A DNA stretch of 64,000 nt, taken from positions 4,712,001-4,776,000 of the forward strand of contig NZ_AP027043.1 in NCBI RefSeq assembly GCF_027924665.1, read 5' to 3'. Below the pieces are notes generated by a model. It saw only the letters and a list, made by a program, of their open reading frames with translations, made no database searches and was not told the DNA's origin. Positions 44,514 through 54,263 of this stretch are shown here, piece by piece. The position numbers and the translations under genes are program-made. Position 1 is the stretch's first letter. Each line of letters opens with the position of its first letter. The stretch is from Flavobacterium sp. GSB-24. Its GTDB lineage: Bacteria > Bacteroidota > Bacteroidia > Flavobacteriales > Flavobacteriaceae.

Positions 44514-44717
44514 TTAGACTCCAACATTTAAGTTTTGAGTTTCAGACGGACTGTAATTTTTCAGTTTTTTAATTTTATCGTTTAATTTCAAAACTCGATC
44601 CAATTGCTTTTGTTGGATCGTGTATTTAGTATAATATTTATACCACTCTTTTCCAATAAAAAAGGTTGTCACAGAAACTCCTGTGAGTAAACCAATAAGG
44701 TAATTAGTCATGTCCAT
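44514..44717 (-). CDS. small single-span membrane protein
   Basis: A 67-residue protein with one N-terminal membrane helix (NYLIGLLTGVSVTTFFIG) followed by a Tyr/Lys-rich amphipathic helix (EWYKYYTKYTIQQKQLDRVL). It is transcribed in the same direction as the exopolysaccharide genes, 57 bases after the end of the priming transferase gene, and may be the last member of that transcript. The function is unknown. Confidence 0.6.
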   Translation of the reverse strand: MDMTNYLIGLLTGVSVTTFFIGKEWYKYYTKYTIQQKQLDRVLKLNDKIKKLKNYSPSETQNLNVGV

Positions 44718-44774
44718 AATTTCTTCTATTTAAGTTTATTAGTTTATTTTTTTGGTTAATTTATTTTATAATTT

Positions 44775-46175
44775 TTAAAAAGCATTTTTATCTCCTTTTA
44801 AGGTTACAATAACTGTTAGAAAGCAAATTTTAATATCCTTAATCAGGCTCCAGCGCTGTACATATTCAATATCTGTTGTCACACGGCGTTTCATGTCTGA
44901 TACTTTTTTAGTTTCGCCTCTAAGACCCGAAACTTGGGCCAGACCTGTAATTCCTGGTTTAACAAAATGACGTACCATAAAATTATTGATATGGTCATTA
45001 TAGTCAGATGTGTGCTTAATCATATGAGGGCGCGGCCCTACGACACTCATATTTCCTATCAAAACATTAAAGAACTGCGGCATTTCGTCTAAACTGGTAC
45101 GGCGGATAAATTTTCCTATTGGCGTTACTCTGCTGTCTCCTTTTTGTGCCTGCTGGGTTTCGTCTCCCATATTGACATACATGCTTCGGAATTTATAACA
45201 CCAAAAATGCTGGTTCTTTTTACCCGTTCGCATTTGTTTGAATAAAACTGGTCCTTTACTTTGTTTTTTAATTAAAAAAGCTAACAAAGGATACAGCCAG
45301 GACAAGATGAAAACAATAACCAAAATACTGAAAGCTAGATCAAATATTCTTTTTGCTAATCTATTATAAGCATTTTGTAAAGGCTCAAAACGGGGCTTGA
45401 TAACATGAAAATTATTTAAATGAGTTGAGTTAAAGTGTTTTTTTGAAATTGATGAAAAATCGGGTACAAATTTCAAACGCATACAATGCTTATCACCAAG
45501 CTCAAAGAAATAATTCAAATCTGAAATAAAATCAGGTTTAGTAACTATGTACAATTCATTTATATTATTTTCAGATGCATTATGAATGGCGTCACACAGT
45601 GCCAAGGAAAAATCTTCATTACTTGTGTATTCTACAGACGAATTTTCGTTAAGAATACCCACAAAATTTATGAAGAATGAATTGTTTTCTAAATGAGAAG
45701 CCAATTCGATACTTGTTTTATTAAAGCCCCATATTGCAACTGTATATTGCTTAAAAACCCAGCCTTTTATTTTTCCAATAACTACTGTAAACAAAATTCT
45801 GGAAAACAAAAAGTAAGACAGTAAAAAACTCAACTGTATTAAATTTGCCTTGCTTCCAAAGAAGTACAAAACGTCATCCTGAAAAATGAAAATATAACTG
45901 TGCCATAATATTCTTTGTGTAAAGAAAGCACGCCAGCTGTTTCTAAAAAATTCATCTAAACTAAAAAGAACGTCTACTCGATACAATTGAAAATAAGTAA
46001 CTGAAAACAACCAGCTTAAAATTGTAATCGGAATCATTTTATTTAGAAATAATCCATTCCAACCAATATTTTCTTCAGTTGCAAAATTCAAAAATATCAT
46101 AGTCCCTAAAACCATCGCAATCATATCTACAATGGCGCAGCACATTATGAAAGTAAATTTATGTCTGTTTCGCAT
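44775..46175 (-). CDS. exopolysaccharide priming glycosyltransferase (WcaJ/WbaP-like)
   Basis: Polyprenol-phosphate sugar-phosphate transferase that starts the repeat unit on undecaprenyl phosphate at the inner membrane. The 466-residue protein has four N-terminal helices, a CoA-binding-like Rossmann domain (about 125-240), then a re-entrant helix and the catalytic domain from about residue 277 (KRIFDLAFS). Catalytic motifs are KFRSMYVN, FIRRTSLDEMPQFFNVL, GNMSVVGPRPH and VKPGITGLAQVSGLRGET. The sugar, commonly glucose, cannot be read off. It overlaps the VanZ gene by 17 bases and ends the operon. Confidence 0.92.
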   Translation of the reverse strand: MRNRHKFTFIMCCAIVDMIAMVLGTMIFLNFATEENIGWNGLFLNKMIPITILSWLFSVTYFQLYRVDVLFSLDEFFRNSWRAFFTQRILWHSYIFIFQDDVLYFFGSKANLIQLSFLLSYFLFSRILFTVVIGKIKGWVFKQYTVAIWGFNKTSIELASHLENNSFFINFVGILNENSSVEYTSNEDFSLALCDAIHNASENNINELYIVTKPDFISDLNYFFELGDKHCMRLKFVPDFSSISKKHFNSTHLNNFHVIKPRFEPLQNAYNRLAKRIFDLAFSILVIVFILSWLYPLLAFLIKKQSKGPVLFKQMRTGKKNQHFWCYKFRSMYVNMGDETQQAQKGDSRVTPIGKFIRRTSLDEMPQFFNVLIGNMSVVGPRPHMIKHTSDYNDHINNFMVRHFVKPGITGLAQVSGLRGETKKVSDMKRRVTTDIEYVQRWSLIKDIKICFLTVIVTLKGDKNAF

Positions 46176-46563
46176 TTCTTATCTTTTTCAATAAATTGTA
46201 ACACAATGCTCCTATTAAACTTCCAACGATTCCATAAAAAATATCCATCAAATCGGGGCTTCTTCTCTGGATCAAAAACTGTCCTCCCTCAGCTATGCAT
46301 ACTATTATTGTTGCGATCCCAATATTTTGTATGAAATTCAAATTTTTGCTGTTATATTCACTCTGTTCCGTATAGATTTCCAACAAGAAACCTACAGCTA
46401 AAAAAGGAACAGCAGTACGCAAATTATAATAATGGTTACTCCAGTTCAAAAGCCATCTTGGCAGATAGGTTTCTCCCCCAAAACCAGGATCAGACAGCCA
46501 CGAAAAATAAAAAACGGCACCAATAACAAAGAGCAATAGCAATAGAACTATTTTATGAAACAT
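46159..46563 (-). CDS. VanZ-like membrane protein
   Basis: A 134-residue protein with four membrane helices. It fits the VanZ fold by length, topology and the motif GGQFLIQRRSPDLMDIFYGIVG, with conserved Arg and Asp at the end of helix 3. VanZ-like proteins are of uncertain biochemical role. Its position, between Wzc and the priming transferase and overlapping the latter, suggests a job in exopolysaccharide export or in regulating it. It is not evidence for glycopeptide resistance. Confidence 0.82.
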   Translation of the reverse strand: MFHKIVLLLLLFVIGAVFYFSWLSDPGFGGETYLPRWLLNWSNHYYNLRTAVPFLAVGFLLEIYTEQSEYNSKNLNFIQNIGIATIIVCIAEGGQFLIQRRSPDLMDIFYGIVGSLIGALCYNLLKKIRNAKQT

Positions 46564-46601
46564 TTTATATTATTTAATTTTAGTAAATGGCTTTGTATTG
46601 C

Positions 46602-48947
46602 TTAAGCGCCTTTTACAGCAAGACTTCTTTTATACCAAGGTTTCTTTACTTTTGCTTCTTGATACTGGTAGCCGTAGCTTACGCCATAACCGTATCCGTA
46701 TGCCGTTTTCATGTTTACGCCGTTTATAACAATTCCGACATTTTTTAATTGTTCTTTTTTAATAAAATTACTTACCTGGACTAAATTGCTTTTATCTGTA
46801 TAATCGTATTTTACTACAAAAACTGTTACGTCTGCCAAATGACTAAAATTCAGTGTATCAGATACTATTTGCACAGGAGCAGTATCTAGAATGATGTAGT
46901 CATAAATTTTTCTAGCTTCTTCAATCAAGGAATCAAAATTAGAATTGGTAATTAATTGAGAAGGGTTTGGCGGTGTTTCTCCTGCAAACAAGACGTCTAA
47001 GTTGGTAGAAAAATTATTGTCTTTCTGCAAAAAATCTTTCCAGTCATCTGCTTTATTAGCTAAGAAATTAGAGAGTCCTAACACGTTTCTATTGATACTA
47101 AAATAATCGTGTAATTGAGGATTTCTTAAATCGACTCCAATAAGCAGCACTTTTTTATTGAGATTACTAATTGTTATGGCATTATGAAAAGCACAGAACG
47201 ATTTTCCTTCTCCCTGAATAGATGATGTAAACAGGATTACATTTCCTTTACTTTCCTTATTTCTGGGCAGCAGATAGGATATATTTGACATTAAGGCTCG
47301 TGATGCTTCTGCAATCAGCGAACGAGAAGTAGCAGTGTTGTCCAATTTTTCGCTTGTATTTATTTTAGGAATATGTCCCAAAATTGGAATGTCGGCAATT
47401 ACCTTTTGAATATCCTCTTCGTTGTGAATTTTGGTATCTAAGAATAATCTAAGATATGTGAACCCGAAAGGAATAAGTAAACCAAACATAAAAGCTCCTA
47501 ACATAAATGCTTTTGGCTGCGGAAAAATTGCCGAATAATTGGTTTCAGGAGCATTTAAAGTTTTTAGGTTTGATTCTAAAATTGCGCCGTTTAAAACTGC
47601 TTCTTCTTTCTTTTGCAATAATGCCACATAAGTTTCTTCTTTCATATTAAGATTGCTATTGATATTACCCAATACTTTATCTTTTGTAGGAATGCTTTTT
47701 ACTTTTGCTTCGGCAATACTTTGTTCTGATTTATTTGCTCTACTATTTTGAATTAGAAAGTTTAAATACCCTTCCAGCGTATTTAATATTTCTTGTTTTT
47801 GAACCTTTAACTGGGTCATTAAACTAATATACGCAGGATTATTTTTTTGTGCTCTTTCTAAGATCAGCTGGCTGTCCATTAGCTTTGCATTGTAATTTAC
47901 AAGCATCTGATTAACAGCTGGAGAATCTAAATTATAACCTGTACCCAAAGTTTGTGCAACGCCAGATTGTTTAATATCGTTAATCGCAAAATTGGTAAGT
48001 GTTATTTGACGTTCGTTGAGCATAGAGCTCTCTTTTGTCTGGCTTCTATCGGCTGTTTTTTCAACGATGTAATTGTCCATTACCCCGATATCATTATTTT
48101 GCAGGTATTTTTCTTTTACACTTTCTATAGAATCTTTTTCTTTGGTGAAATTTTTTATCCTTTGATTTAAATAAGAAACCGTATTACTAAATACTTTTTG
48201 CTTGTTGATGACAATATTTTTATCCAGCAACGTTATCATCTCGTTTAATATTTTTCTGGAACGATCTGGACTTGAACCTGTGTGTTGTAATTCTATTACT
48301 CCTTGTGCTTTTTCGTCAGATAAAACAATAAGCGCTTCTTTCAGATTTTTTAAAGCTATATCTGTCGGTTCAATTTTTACCTTATAATCATTCTCAAAAT
48401 AATAGGCTGGATTCTTTTTTGCTTTTGCAGATAATTGAATTTTAAATGGCAGTCCATACACTGGTTCATTGCTTTGATATCCTTTAATTCTGAAACTTTT
48501 TTCTGCAGCTGGATCTGTTACCGTAAATCCTTCTTTGTCTATTTTAATTTCATAGGTAACTTGTGGCAGTGAATCTCTAGAAACTGTTGGAATCAAAACA
48601 AAAGGAACTTCATTTATATAATTATTTTGTACAGTGTATGCTTTTTCAAAATAGCTGAAATTTAAATTCAAATTATTTACTACACCCAACAAAAACTCAT
48701 TGGAAGTCATCAGTCTAATTTCGTCTTCTAAATTATCCTCACTACTTTTTTTGTCTGTACTGATGGTAATTATTTTGGTTTTGTCTTCTTGTTTTTTATC
48801 AATAAAGATCGTAGCCGAAGTTTCGTATGTTGGCGGCGTTATTTTTATGAAAATATAAGCAGCACCTACAAATACAATTAAGCTAAGTAAAAACCAAGGC
48901 CAATACTGAAAATACTTTAAAAATTCTTTTTTAAAATCCATAACCAT
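46602..48947 (-). CDS. wzc: Wzc-type polysaccharide co-polymerase and tyrosine autokinase
   Basis: Inner-membrane protein (781 residues) that sets chain length and couples to the Wza pore. Two membrane helices (about 15-35 and 480-502) bracket a large periplasmic Wzz domain with coiled coils. The cytoplasmic BY-kinase has Walker A GEGKSF near residue 577, Walker A' IGVDLRNPQ near 607 and Walker B YIILDTAPVQ near 685. The C-terminal Tyr cluster is dense, six Tyr in about 14 residues (AYGYGYGVSYGYQY near 755), and is the site of autophosphorylation in relatives. No Wzb or PHP-type phosphatase gene is found beside it in this window. Confidence 0.94.
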   Translation of the reverse strand: MVMDFKKEFLKYFQYWPWFLLSLIVFVGAAYIFIKITPPTYETSATIFIDKKQEDKTKIITISTDKKSSEDNLEDEIRLMTSNEFLLGVVNNLNLNFSYFEKAYTVQNNYINEVPFVLIPTVSRDSLPQVTYEIKIDKEGFTVTDPAAEKSFRIKGYQSNEPVYGLPFKIQLSAKAKKNPAYYFENDYKVKIEPTDIALKNLKEALIVLSDEKAQGVIELQHTGSSPDRSRKILNEMITLLDKNIVINKQKVFSNTVSYLNQRIKNFTKEKDSIESVKEKYLQNNDIGVMDNYIVEKTADRSQTKESSMLNERQITLTNFAINDIKQSGVAQTLGTGYNLDSPAVNQMLVNYNAKLMDSQLILERAQKNNPAYISLMTQLKVQKQEILNTLEGYLNFLIQNSRANKSEQSIAEAKVKSIPTKDKVLGNINSNLNMKEETYVALLQKKEEAVLNGAILESNLKTLNAPETNYSAIFPQPKAFMLGAFMFGLLIPFGFTYLRLFLDTKIHNEEDIQKVIADIPILGHIPKINTSEKLDNTATSRSLIAEASRALMSNISYLLPRNKESKGNVILFTSSIQGEGKSFCAFHNAITISNLNKKVLLIGVDLRNPQLHDYFSINRNVLGLSNFLANKADDWKDFLQKDNNFSTNLDVLFAGETPPNPSQLITNSNFDSLIEEARKIYDYIILDTAPVQIVSDTLNFSHLADVTVFVVKYDYTDKSNLVQVSNFIKKEQLKNVGIVINGVNMKTAYGYGYGVSYGYQYQEAKVKKPWYKRSLAVKGA

Positions 48948-48992
48948 TTAATTAATTAGCAATTCTATTACTCTATTTTTTACTTGTAAATT

Positions 48993-49769
48993 TTACTTTG
49001 CAATTACTATAATCAGCGCTGCCAGAGAAGCAACTATTCCGATTAATTGCAATGGATCTTTGATTACCCCGCCGCTATTTGCCTTGAGTTTATTTGGCGT
49101 TACGACAATAACATCGTTTTGTCTGATTCTGAAATTTGGATTCGACATCCAAGAAGCGGTTGTCAAGTCAATATGATATACCAAACGTTTTCCTTCTGAC
49201 TCTCTAATCAGTTGTATATCTGTACGAATTGCCGAATAAGTCAAGTCTTTTGCCAGTCCGATTGCGTCAAGTAAGCTTATAGATTCTTCGCTAAAAGCTA
49301 TAACACCTGGAGAATTTACTTCTCCCAAAATGGTAAATTTATTATTGAGGACTCTTACCTGAACGGTTGGATTTACCAAATAATTCTCACTGATCAGACG
49401 TTCTTTTATTTTGACTTCGACATTGGCTGGAGTTAATCCTCCAACCTTAACTTCATTTAAAATCGGCATCATAATCGTTCCTTGCGGATTAACCAAATAT
49501 CCTGATAACCTCATCATTTCTACAGAAGTCTGCGAATTATTGGTTCCGTTATTAATATTAAAGGGTGCAGCAACTAAAGGATTTAGATCACCAACATCAA
49601 TTTTTAAAATATCATTTGGCTGAATTTTAGGAGATGTATAATTAATCGTCGTGTTTGCATATTTATCTAAATCTTGCAAATACAACATTTGTTTCTTGGT
49701 CGTACAAGACTGAAGCATCATTAAAAGCAATAAAATTATTGAAAAGGAAATCTTTTTCATGTTAATCAT
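48993..49769 (-). CDS. wza: Wza-type polysaccharide export lipoprotein
   Basis: Outer-membrane polysaccharide export protein of 258 residues. The lipobox is LQSC with a hydrophobic signal before it. The poly-export domain starts KIQPNDILKIDVGDL, followed by one SLBB domain (TVQVRVLNNKFTILGEVNSPG). It ends with a hydrophobic helix (LIGIVASLAALIIVIAK) that could be the barrel-forming or membrane segment. This is shorter than E. coli Wza (about 380), as is common in Bacteroidota. It sits 45 bases upstream of wzc and is part of the same machine. Confidence 0.92.
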   Translation of the reverse strand: MINMKKISFSIILLLLMMLQSCTTKKQMLYLQDLDKYANTTINYTSPKIQPNDILKIDVGDLNPLVAAPFNINNGTNNSQTSVEMMRLSGYLVNPQGTIMMPILNEVKVGGLTPANVEVKIKERLISENYLVNPTVQVRVLNNKFTILGEVNSPGVIAFSEESISLLDAIGLAKDLTYSAIRTDIQLIRESEGKRLVYHIDLTTASWMSNPNFRIRQNDVIVVTPNKLKANSGGVIKDPLQLIGIVASLAALIIVIAK

Positions 49770-49854
49770 ATTATATATTAGTATTCTTAATCTAAATTTC
49801 GTGAATCAAAATTCTGCTGATGACTTACACTTCTTTAAAACAAATGGATCAATG

Positions 49855-50601
49855 TTAATGAACGATGTACTGCCTTAAAGCGATTGTTTTCTTCAAAAAA
49901 ACAGTTCCAATTGCTGCTAAACCATGAAATTTATAAATCTTATAATCTTCTTGTAAAACTTCAAAAGCGCGTTTAAAACTAGTGCTCATTCCTCCCATTC
50001 TCATCTTAACGATATAAGAATCGATATAACTCATCTTAATTTTATATTTGTACAAATAGCGAAGTAAGAATTCTGTATCAGAAGCAATTTTAAAATCCAG
50101 ATTGTACAAACCGTGTTTATCGATTATACTTTTCTTTAGATAAACAGTAGGATGCAATGGCAACCAGCCTTCTTTAAGTTTTTTAATACTGAAAACACCT
50201 CCTATTCGGTCTCTAATTAATCGTTCCTGCAGATCATTCGAAACATAAACTCCATCGCCGTAAACGCCGTCGATGTTTGGTTCATATTCAAAACGAGCTG
50301 CAATTCTGGTTAGAGCCTTTTTATCATAAAATTCATCATCAGAATGCATCAATCCAATAACGTCTCCTGTTGCCAGTTTAAGTCCTTTATTTATGGCATC
50401 ATACATTCCTTTATCTGGTTCAGAAATGAACTGAGTTATTTTATCACTATAAGAGGAAATAATTTCTTTGGTTCCGTCTGTAGAGTTTCCATCAACGATT
50501 ATATATTCTACATCATGATAATTTTGAGACAAAACACTTTTAATCGCTTTTTCGATTGTATTTTTACGATTGTAACAAACTGTGATTATGGTAATTCTCA
50601 T
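49855..50601 (-). CDS. family 2 glycosyltransferase
   Basis: GT-A-fold transferase of 248 residues, probably adding one sugar to the lipid-linked repeat unit on the cytoplasmic face. The nucleotide-binding start is TVCYNRKNTIEKAIKSVL, with YIIVDGNSTDGT, and the acidic metal site is SDDEFYD in the DxD position. PDKGMYDAINKGLKLATGDV is typical of WcaA-like GT2 enzymes. The donor sugar is unknown. It has a 200-base gap upstream to the UDP-xylose synthase gene, where a second promoter for wza-wzc could lie, although no clear one is seen. Confidence 0.88.
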   Translation of the reverse strand: MRITIITVCYNRKNTIEKAIKSVLSQNYHDVEYIIVDGNSTDGTKEIISSYSDKITQFISEPDKGMYDAINKGLKLATGDVIGLMHSDDEFYDKKALTRIAARFEYEPNIDGVYGDGVYVSNDLQERLIRDRIGGVFSIKKLKEGWLPLHPTVYLKKSIIDKHGLYNLDFKIASDTEFLLRYLYKYKIKMSYIDSYIVKMRMGGMSTSFKRAFEVLQEDYKIYKFHGLAAIGTVFLKKTIALRQYIVH

Positions 50602-50802
50602 AATAATTATATTTTAAGGTGAAAATCTTTCATAATTATAAGGTAAAGCTAAAACAAAAGAATACTACTAAAAAAAGTTCTCGACGAAGCACCGTAATCC
50701 TCGTTAAAACCCAAAAAAATGAAGTTTAGGCCTTAAAAATGAGCGATCTATGTCCTTAATCAGGAAATTTAGGGAAGAAATTAGCAGCGATAATTTATGT
50801 TT

Positions 50803-51771
50803 TTAGTAAAAAACAGAAGAAGCTGTTTGTTGATTTAACAATAGCTTGTCAAAATAGTTAATTGTAGAAACCAAACCTTCTCTAAGCTGGATTTTAGGTT
50901 CCCAATTATTAAGTTTATTTTTTGCCAGAGAAATATCCGGCTGTCTTTGTTTTGGATCGTCTTGCGGAAGATCGAGATGAATTATTTTTGATTTAGAATC
51001 TGTCAAGTCAATAATTGTCTGAGCCAGTTCCAGCATCGTAAACTCATTTGGGTTCCCTAAATTTACAGGTCCTAAAAATTCAGGAGCAGAACCCATCATT
51101 CTAATCATGCCTTCGACTAAATCATCAACATATTGAAAAGAGCGGGTTTGCAGTCCATCTCCAAAAATTGTAATATCTTTTCCCTGTAATGCTTGTACAA
51201 TAAAATTGGAAACCACTCTCCCATCTGCCGGATTCATATTGGGTCCGTAGGTATTAAAAATTCGAATAATTTTAATCGCTACTTTATTTTGATTGTGATA
51301 ATCCATAAATAAGGTTTCGGCGCAACGTTTTCCTTCATCATAGCAGGAACGAATCCCAATTGGGTTGACATGTCCCCAATAACTTTCGGTTTGAGGATGC
51401 ACCAGCGGATCTCCATATACTTCACTTGTACTGGCCTGCAATACTTTAGCATTAATGCGTTTCGCTAATCCAAGTACATTAATTGCTCCCATTATAGACG
51501 TTTTTATGGTTTTAATGGGATTGTATTGGTAATGTACAGGAGATGCAGGACAGGCAAGATTGTAAATTTCATCAACCTCAGCATAATACGGTTCTGTAAT
51601 ATCATGTCGCACCATTTCAAAATACGGATTATCCAATAGCTCAATGATGTTAGATTTTGCTCCAGTAAAATAATTGTCCAAGCAAATTACTTCGTTTCCT
51701 TCATTCAATAATCTTTTACATAAATGTGAACCTACAAATCCAGCTCCTCCAGTTATCAGTATTCTTTTCAT
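50803..51771 (-). CDS. UDP-glucuronate decarboxylase (UDP-xylose synthase)
   Basis: Extended short-chain dehydrogenase (322 residues) that oxidises and decarboxylates UDP-glucuronate to UDP-xylose with bound NAD. The Rossmann motif is [12 protein letters not shown] and the catalytic Ser/Tyr/Lys set is [10 protein letters not shown] and [12 protein letters not shown]. The stretch [18 protein letters not shown] is characteristic of UXS proteins rather than epimerases. With UDP-glucose dehydrogenase at the window end, the locus makes UDP-glucuronate and UDP-xylose for the polymer. It follows GT2 51777-52595 with a 5-base gap. Confidence 0.9.
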   Translation of the reverse strand: MKRILITGGAGFVGSHLCKRLLNEGNEVICLDNYFTGAKSNIIELLDNPYFEMVRHDITEPYYAEVDEIYNLACPASPVHYQYNPIKTIKTSIMGAINVLGLAKRINAKVLQASTSEVYGDPLVHPQTESYWGHVNPIGIRSCYDEGKRCAETLFMDYHNQNKVAIKIIRIFNTYGPNMNPADGRVVSNFIVQALQGKDITIFGDGLQTRSFQYVDDLVEGMIRMMGSAPEFLGPVNLGNPNEFTMLELAQTIIDLTDSKSKIIHLDLPQDDPKQRQPDISLAKNKLNNWEPKIQLREGLVSTINYFDKLLLNQQTASSVFY

Positions 51772-51776
51772 ATATT

Positions 51777-52595
51777 CTATTTATTTTTGATTAAATCAAT
51801 TTTTGTCTGAATTTGAAAAAAGTAATGTGACTTAAAACGCGCCAGATAAAACCCTTCTTTCCCGTCTAAAAAACCTAATTTTAAAAAGTAAGCACCAAAA
51901 AAATAAACAGCAGGCAGTAATCCTGTATTTAAAAGTCCGTATTTAATTTTTTGATTTAAGGATAAAAGAGTGTTCTTAGATTGTTTAAGCTGTAAATACC
52001 TTTGTGCTTCCCAAGTCGAGTAAGCATTGTGTTTGTCAATATAATGCTCTAAATTTTTGAAGTCTTTATGAATAACTTTGGCATCAATAACACCAACTTT
52101 GCCTTCTATAATAGGATGTTCATGCACTTCCATATCCAAATGGCTCCATAAATCTTCATCGATTTTTTCGTAGGCTCCTTTTGATTTTTTAAAAAGTGCC
52201 GATTTTTTAAATCCATAACCATATCTCAGTTTTCTACCCATAAAATAGTTTTCAAATTGAATGGTAAAACCATTATAAGCAGGATCTTGGGTTTTAGTTT
52301 CTACTTCGTTCACAAATTCGTCAGTTACAAATTCGTCAGCATCTAAAAACAAAATCCATTCGTTGAGAAGGTTTGCATTTTGAAGTGCCCAATTTCTTTT
52401 TTTAGGGAATTTACCATTCCATTGAAATTGCAATACTTCGGCTCCCATAGCTTTTGCTATATCTATAGTATCATCGGTGCTACCTGAATCTACTACAATT
52501 ACTTGAGAAAATCGCTTTAATTTACCCAGACATGAGGGTAAATTTTGAGCTTCGTTCTTAACAGAAACGATTACGGAAATTGGAATTTTATTCAA
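51777..52595 (-). CDS. family 2 glycosyltransferase (KdtX/WaaE-like)
   Basis: GT-A transferase of 272 residues. It begins [20 protein letters not shown] and has [20 protein letters not shown]. The acidic metal site is [11 protein letters not shown]. The stretch FPKKRNWAL is typical of the group that includes the LPS core transferase WaaE/KdtX. C-terminal residues are basic and aromatic, suiting a membrane-peripheral enzyme. It overlaps the acetyltransferase gene by 8 bases. The acceptor and donor are unknown. Confidence 0.88.
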   Translation of the reverse strand: MNKIPISVIVSVKNEAQNLPSCLGKLKRFSQVIVVDSGSTDDTIDIAKAMGAEVLQFQWNGKFPKKRNWALQNANLLNEWILFLDADEFVTDEFVNEVETKTQDPAYNGFTIQFENYFMGRKLRYGYGFKKSALFKKSKGAYEKIDEDLWSHLDMEVHEHPIIEGKVGVIDAKVIHKDFKNLEHYIDKHNAYSTWEAQRYLQLKQSKNTLLSLNQKIKYGLLNTGLLPAVYFFGAYFLKLGFLDGKEGFYLARFKSHYFFQIQTKIDLIKNK

Positions 52596-53139
52596 AGCTT
52601 CTAGATTTTATTAATTTGGCAGGATTTCCTGCTACGATAGTATTTTTCTCGACATTTTTGGTTACTAAACTTCCTGCACCTATAATTGCATTTTCGCCAA
52701 CTGTTACGCCTGGCATTATAAGTGCTCGCGCTCCTATAAAAACTCCTTTATGAATTGTTATTTTTTTGGTAATCAAATTCATTGACGGATTATCAAAAGC
52801 GTGGGTTCCAGTACACAAATACACTTCCTGCCCTACTGTGGCGTGCTCAAATATTTCTACAATGCCAAGCGTGTAGGCGTTGGCGCGATCTCCCAGACAA
52901 GCATGATCGTGAAGAATTAGATTCCACGGAATTTGAATTCTCGCTCTTTGGTGCACAAATGGTTTTCCGTAGATTTTGCAGCCAAATAATTTGAGCCAAA
53001 ATAATCTCCAGGCATTCGCCGGTTTTGGAGTCCAGACACAAAATAATAACCAAACATATTCCCAAACTATCATTTTAATTCGCTGCGATACCGACCATGG
53101 TGAATCGTAAGGCGAATTTTGTGAGTATTCTTGTTCCAT
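52588..53139 (-). CDS. WcaF-type exopolysaccharide O-acetyltransferase
   Basis: Left-handed beta-helix acetyltransferase of 183 residues (hexapeptide family) that should acetylate a sugar of the repeat unit using acetyl-CoA. It opens with SPYDSPWSVSQRIKMIVWEYVW, a typical WcaF N-terminus. Repeats run through HVQ-less turns such as IPWNLILHDHACLGD and ALIMPGVTVGENAIIGAGSLV, with GTHAFDNP holding the catalytic-type His. The gene is in the middle of the exopolysaccharide operon, between two transferase genes. Confidence 0.88.
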   Translation of the reverse strand: MEQEYSQNSPYDSPWSVSQRIKMIVWEYVWLLFCVWTPKPANAWRLFWLKLFGCKIYGKPFVHQRARIQIPWNLILHDHACLGDRANAYTLGIVEIFEHATVGQEVYLCTGTHAFDNPSMNLITKKITIHKGVFIGARALIMPGVTVGENAIIGAGSLVTKNVEKNTIVAGNPAKLIKSRSFE

Positions 53140-53146
53140 TATGTTA

Positions 53147-54259
53147 TTATTTGATTTTCATAGACTCAAATTCATTTAAGAACTCACCTGCTAATTTTTC
53201 GTTAGAATGAGTCTCGTTTACCTTTAAGCCTGCTCTTGCTAAATCATTGAGCTGTGCTGGGTTATTGATTAAATCTTTAAGGTATTGATTCAAAATTTCA
53301 ACTCTTTTCTCCACACGATGATCGAAACACAAACCGTTTTTATTATGAATTAAAAAATCTTTGAAACAATCTAAATTGGAAACTATTGTTGCACAGCCCC
53401 AGCTCATGGCTTCTAATGGGGAGACTCCAAATGTTTCGCCTTTTTCTGCTACTGAAGGATAGACAAATACGGAAGCTTTGGAGTACATTTCGTTTAATTT
53501 GTCCATATCAAAAATAGGTTCCAGAAATCTCACATTGCTGTCTTTTGCCAGCTGTTTTAGTTCTTCTAAATAAGCTTCTCCGCCTCCTCCGGTTTCTGTA
53601 GAATAAGGTCCTACAATAAGCAGCCTCCAGTCGTTAGTGTCTAAAGAGGCAAAAGATTTAATTAAAATATCTAAACCTTTTTCAGGGTGAATTCGTCCTG
53701 TGTATAGTATTATTTTTTCCTTTTTTGAAAAATCAACAGCTTTTGTATTTCTAAAAGGCAGTGTATTAGGTATCATTACCACTTTATCAAAATACTCTTT
53801 TTTGATTTCGTCTTTTATCGCTTTTGCAACTGGGGTTGAATTTGCGCGTAATCTGGAATTTTTGGTGTAAAATCTCATCTGCCCTTTAGGCATTCTAGAT
53901 ACATCAATCATACATTTTTTCTTTTGATTGGATGGTAAAAGAATGGGAAGCCAAAAAGTATTAGAAATAATAACGTCTGTATTATTGGCTATTTTTCGGA
54001 CGGCTTTTAAAGTGTAAAAGAGATCTAAAATTTTAAGAACAATTCCAGAAGAGGGAACTTTGTAACCTTTAACCCTAACGTGATTGATTCCGCCTTCGCT
54101 TTCAACATTTAAAAATCCTTCGTACGATTTTGATATGTAATTCACCTCATGACCTTGATTAACAAATTCTTTTGCCAAACCGTACCACATTTTTTCTACA
54201 GCACCGCCCAATAATGGCGGAACGGGGAAAAAAGCGCCTTGAACTATTGTTATTTTCAT
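53147..54259 (-). CDS. family 4 glycosyltransferase
   Basis: GT-B retaining glycosyltransferase of about 370 residues. The start is taken at 54259 (MKITIVQGAFFPVPPLLGGA); the frame continues 27 bases upstream but into the preceding gene. It has the N-terminal GGAVEKMWYGLAKEFVNQGH, the middle VLYTGRIHPEKGLDILIKSF (nucleotide-sugar domain start) and the EX7E-type site VYPSVAEKGETFGVSPLEAM. Substrate unknown. It is one of four or five GT4 proteins in a row and the stop-to-start spacing is tight. Confidence 0.88.
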   Translation of the reverse strand: MKITIVQGAFFPVPPLLGGAVEKMWYGLAKEFVNQGHEVNYISKSYEGFLNVESEGGINHVRVKGYKVPSSGIVLKILDLFYTLKAVRKIANNTDVIISNTFWLPILLPSNQKKKCMIDVSRMPKGQMRFYTKNSRLRANSTPVAKAIKDEIKKEYFDKVVMIPNTLPFRNTKAVDFSKKEKIILYTGRIHPEKGLDILIKSFASLDTNDWRLLIVGPYSTETGGGGEAYLEELKQLAKDSNVRFLEPIFDMDKLNEMYSKASVFVYPSVAEKGETFGVSPLEAMSWGCATIVSNLDCFKDFLIHNKNGLCFDHRVEKRVEILNQYLKDLINNPAQLNDLARAGLKVNETHSNEKLAGEFLNEFESMKIK

Positions 54260-54263
54260 TGCC

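Noticed and set aside
46159..46563. Glycopeptide resistance through VanZ
   Set aside because: Fold similarity only; the gene is embedded in an exopolysaccharide operon.
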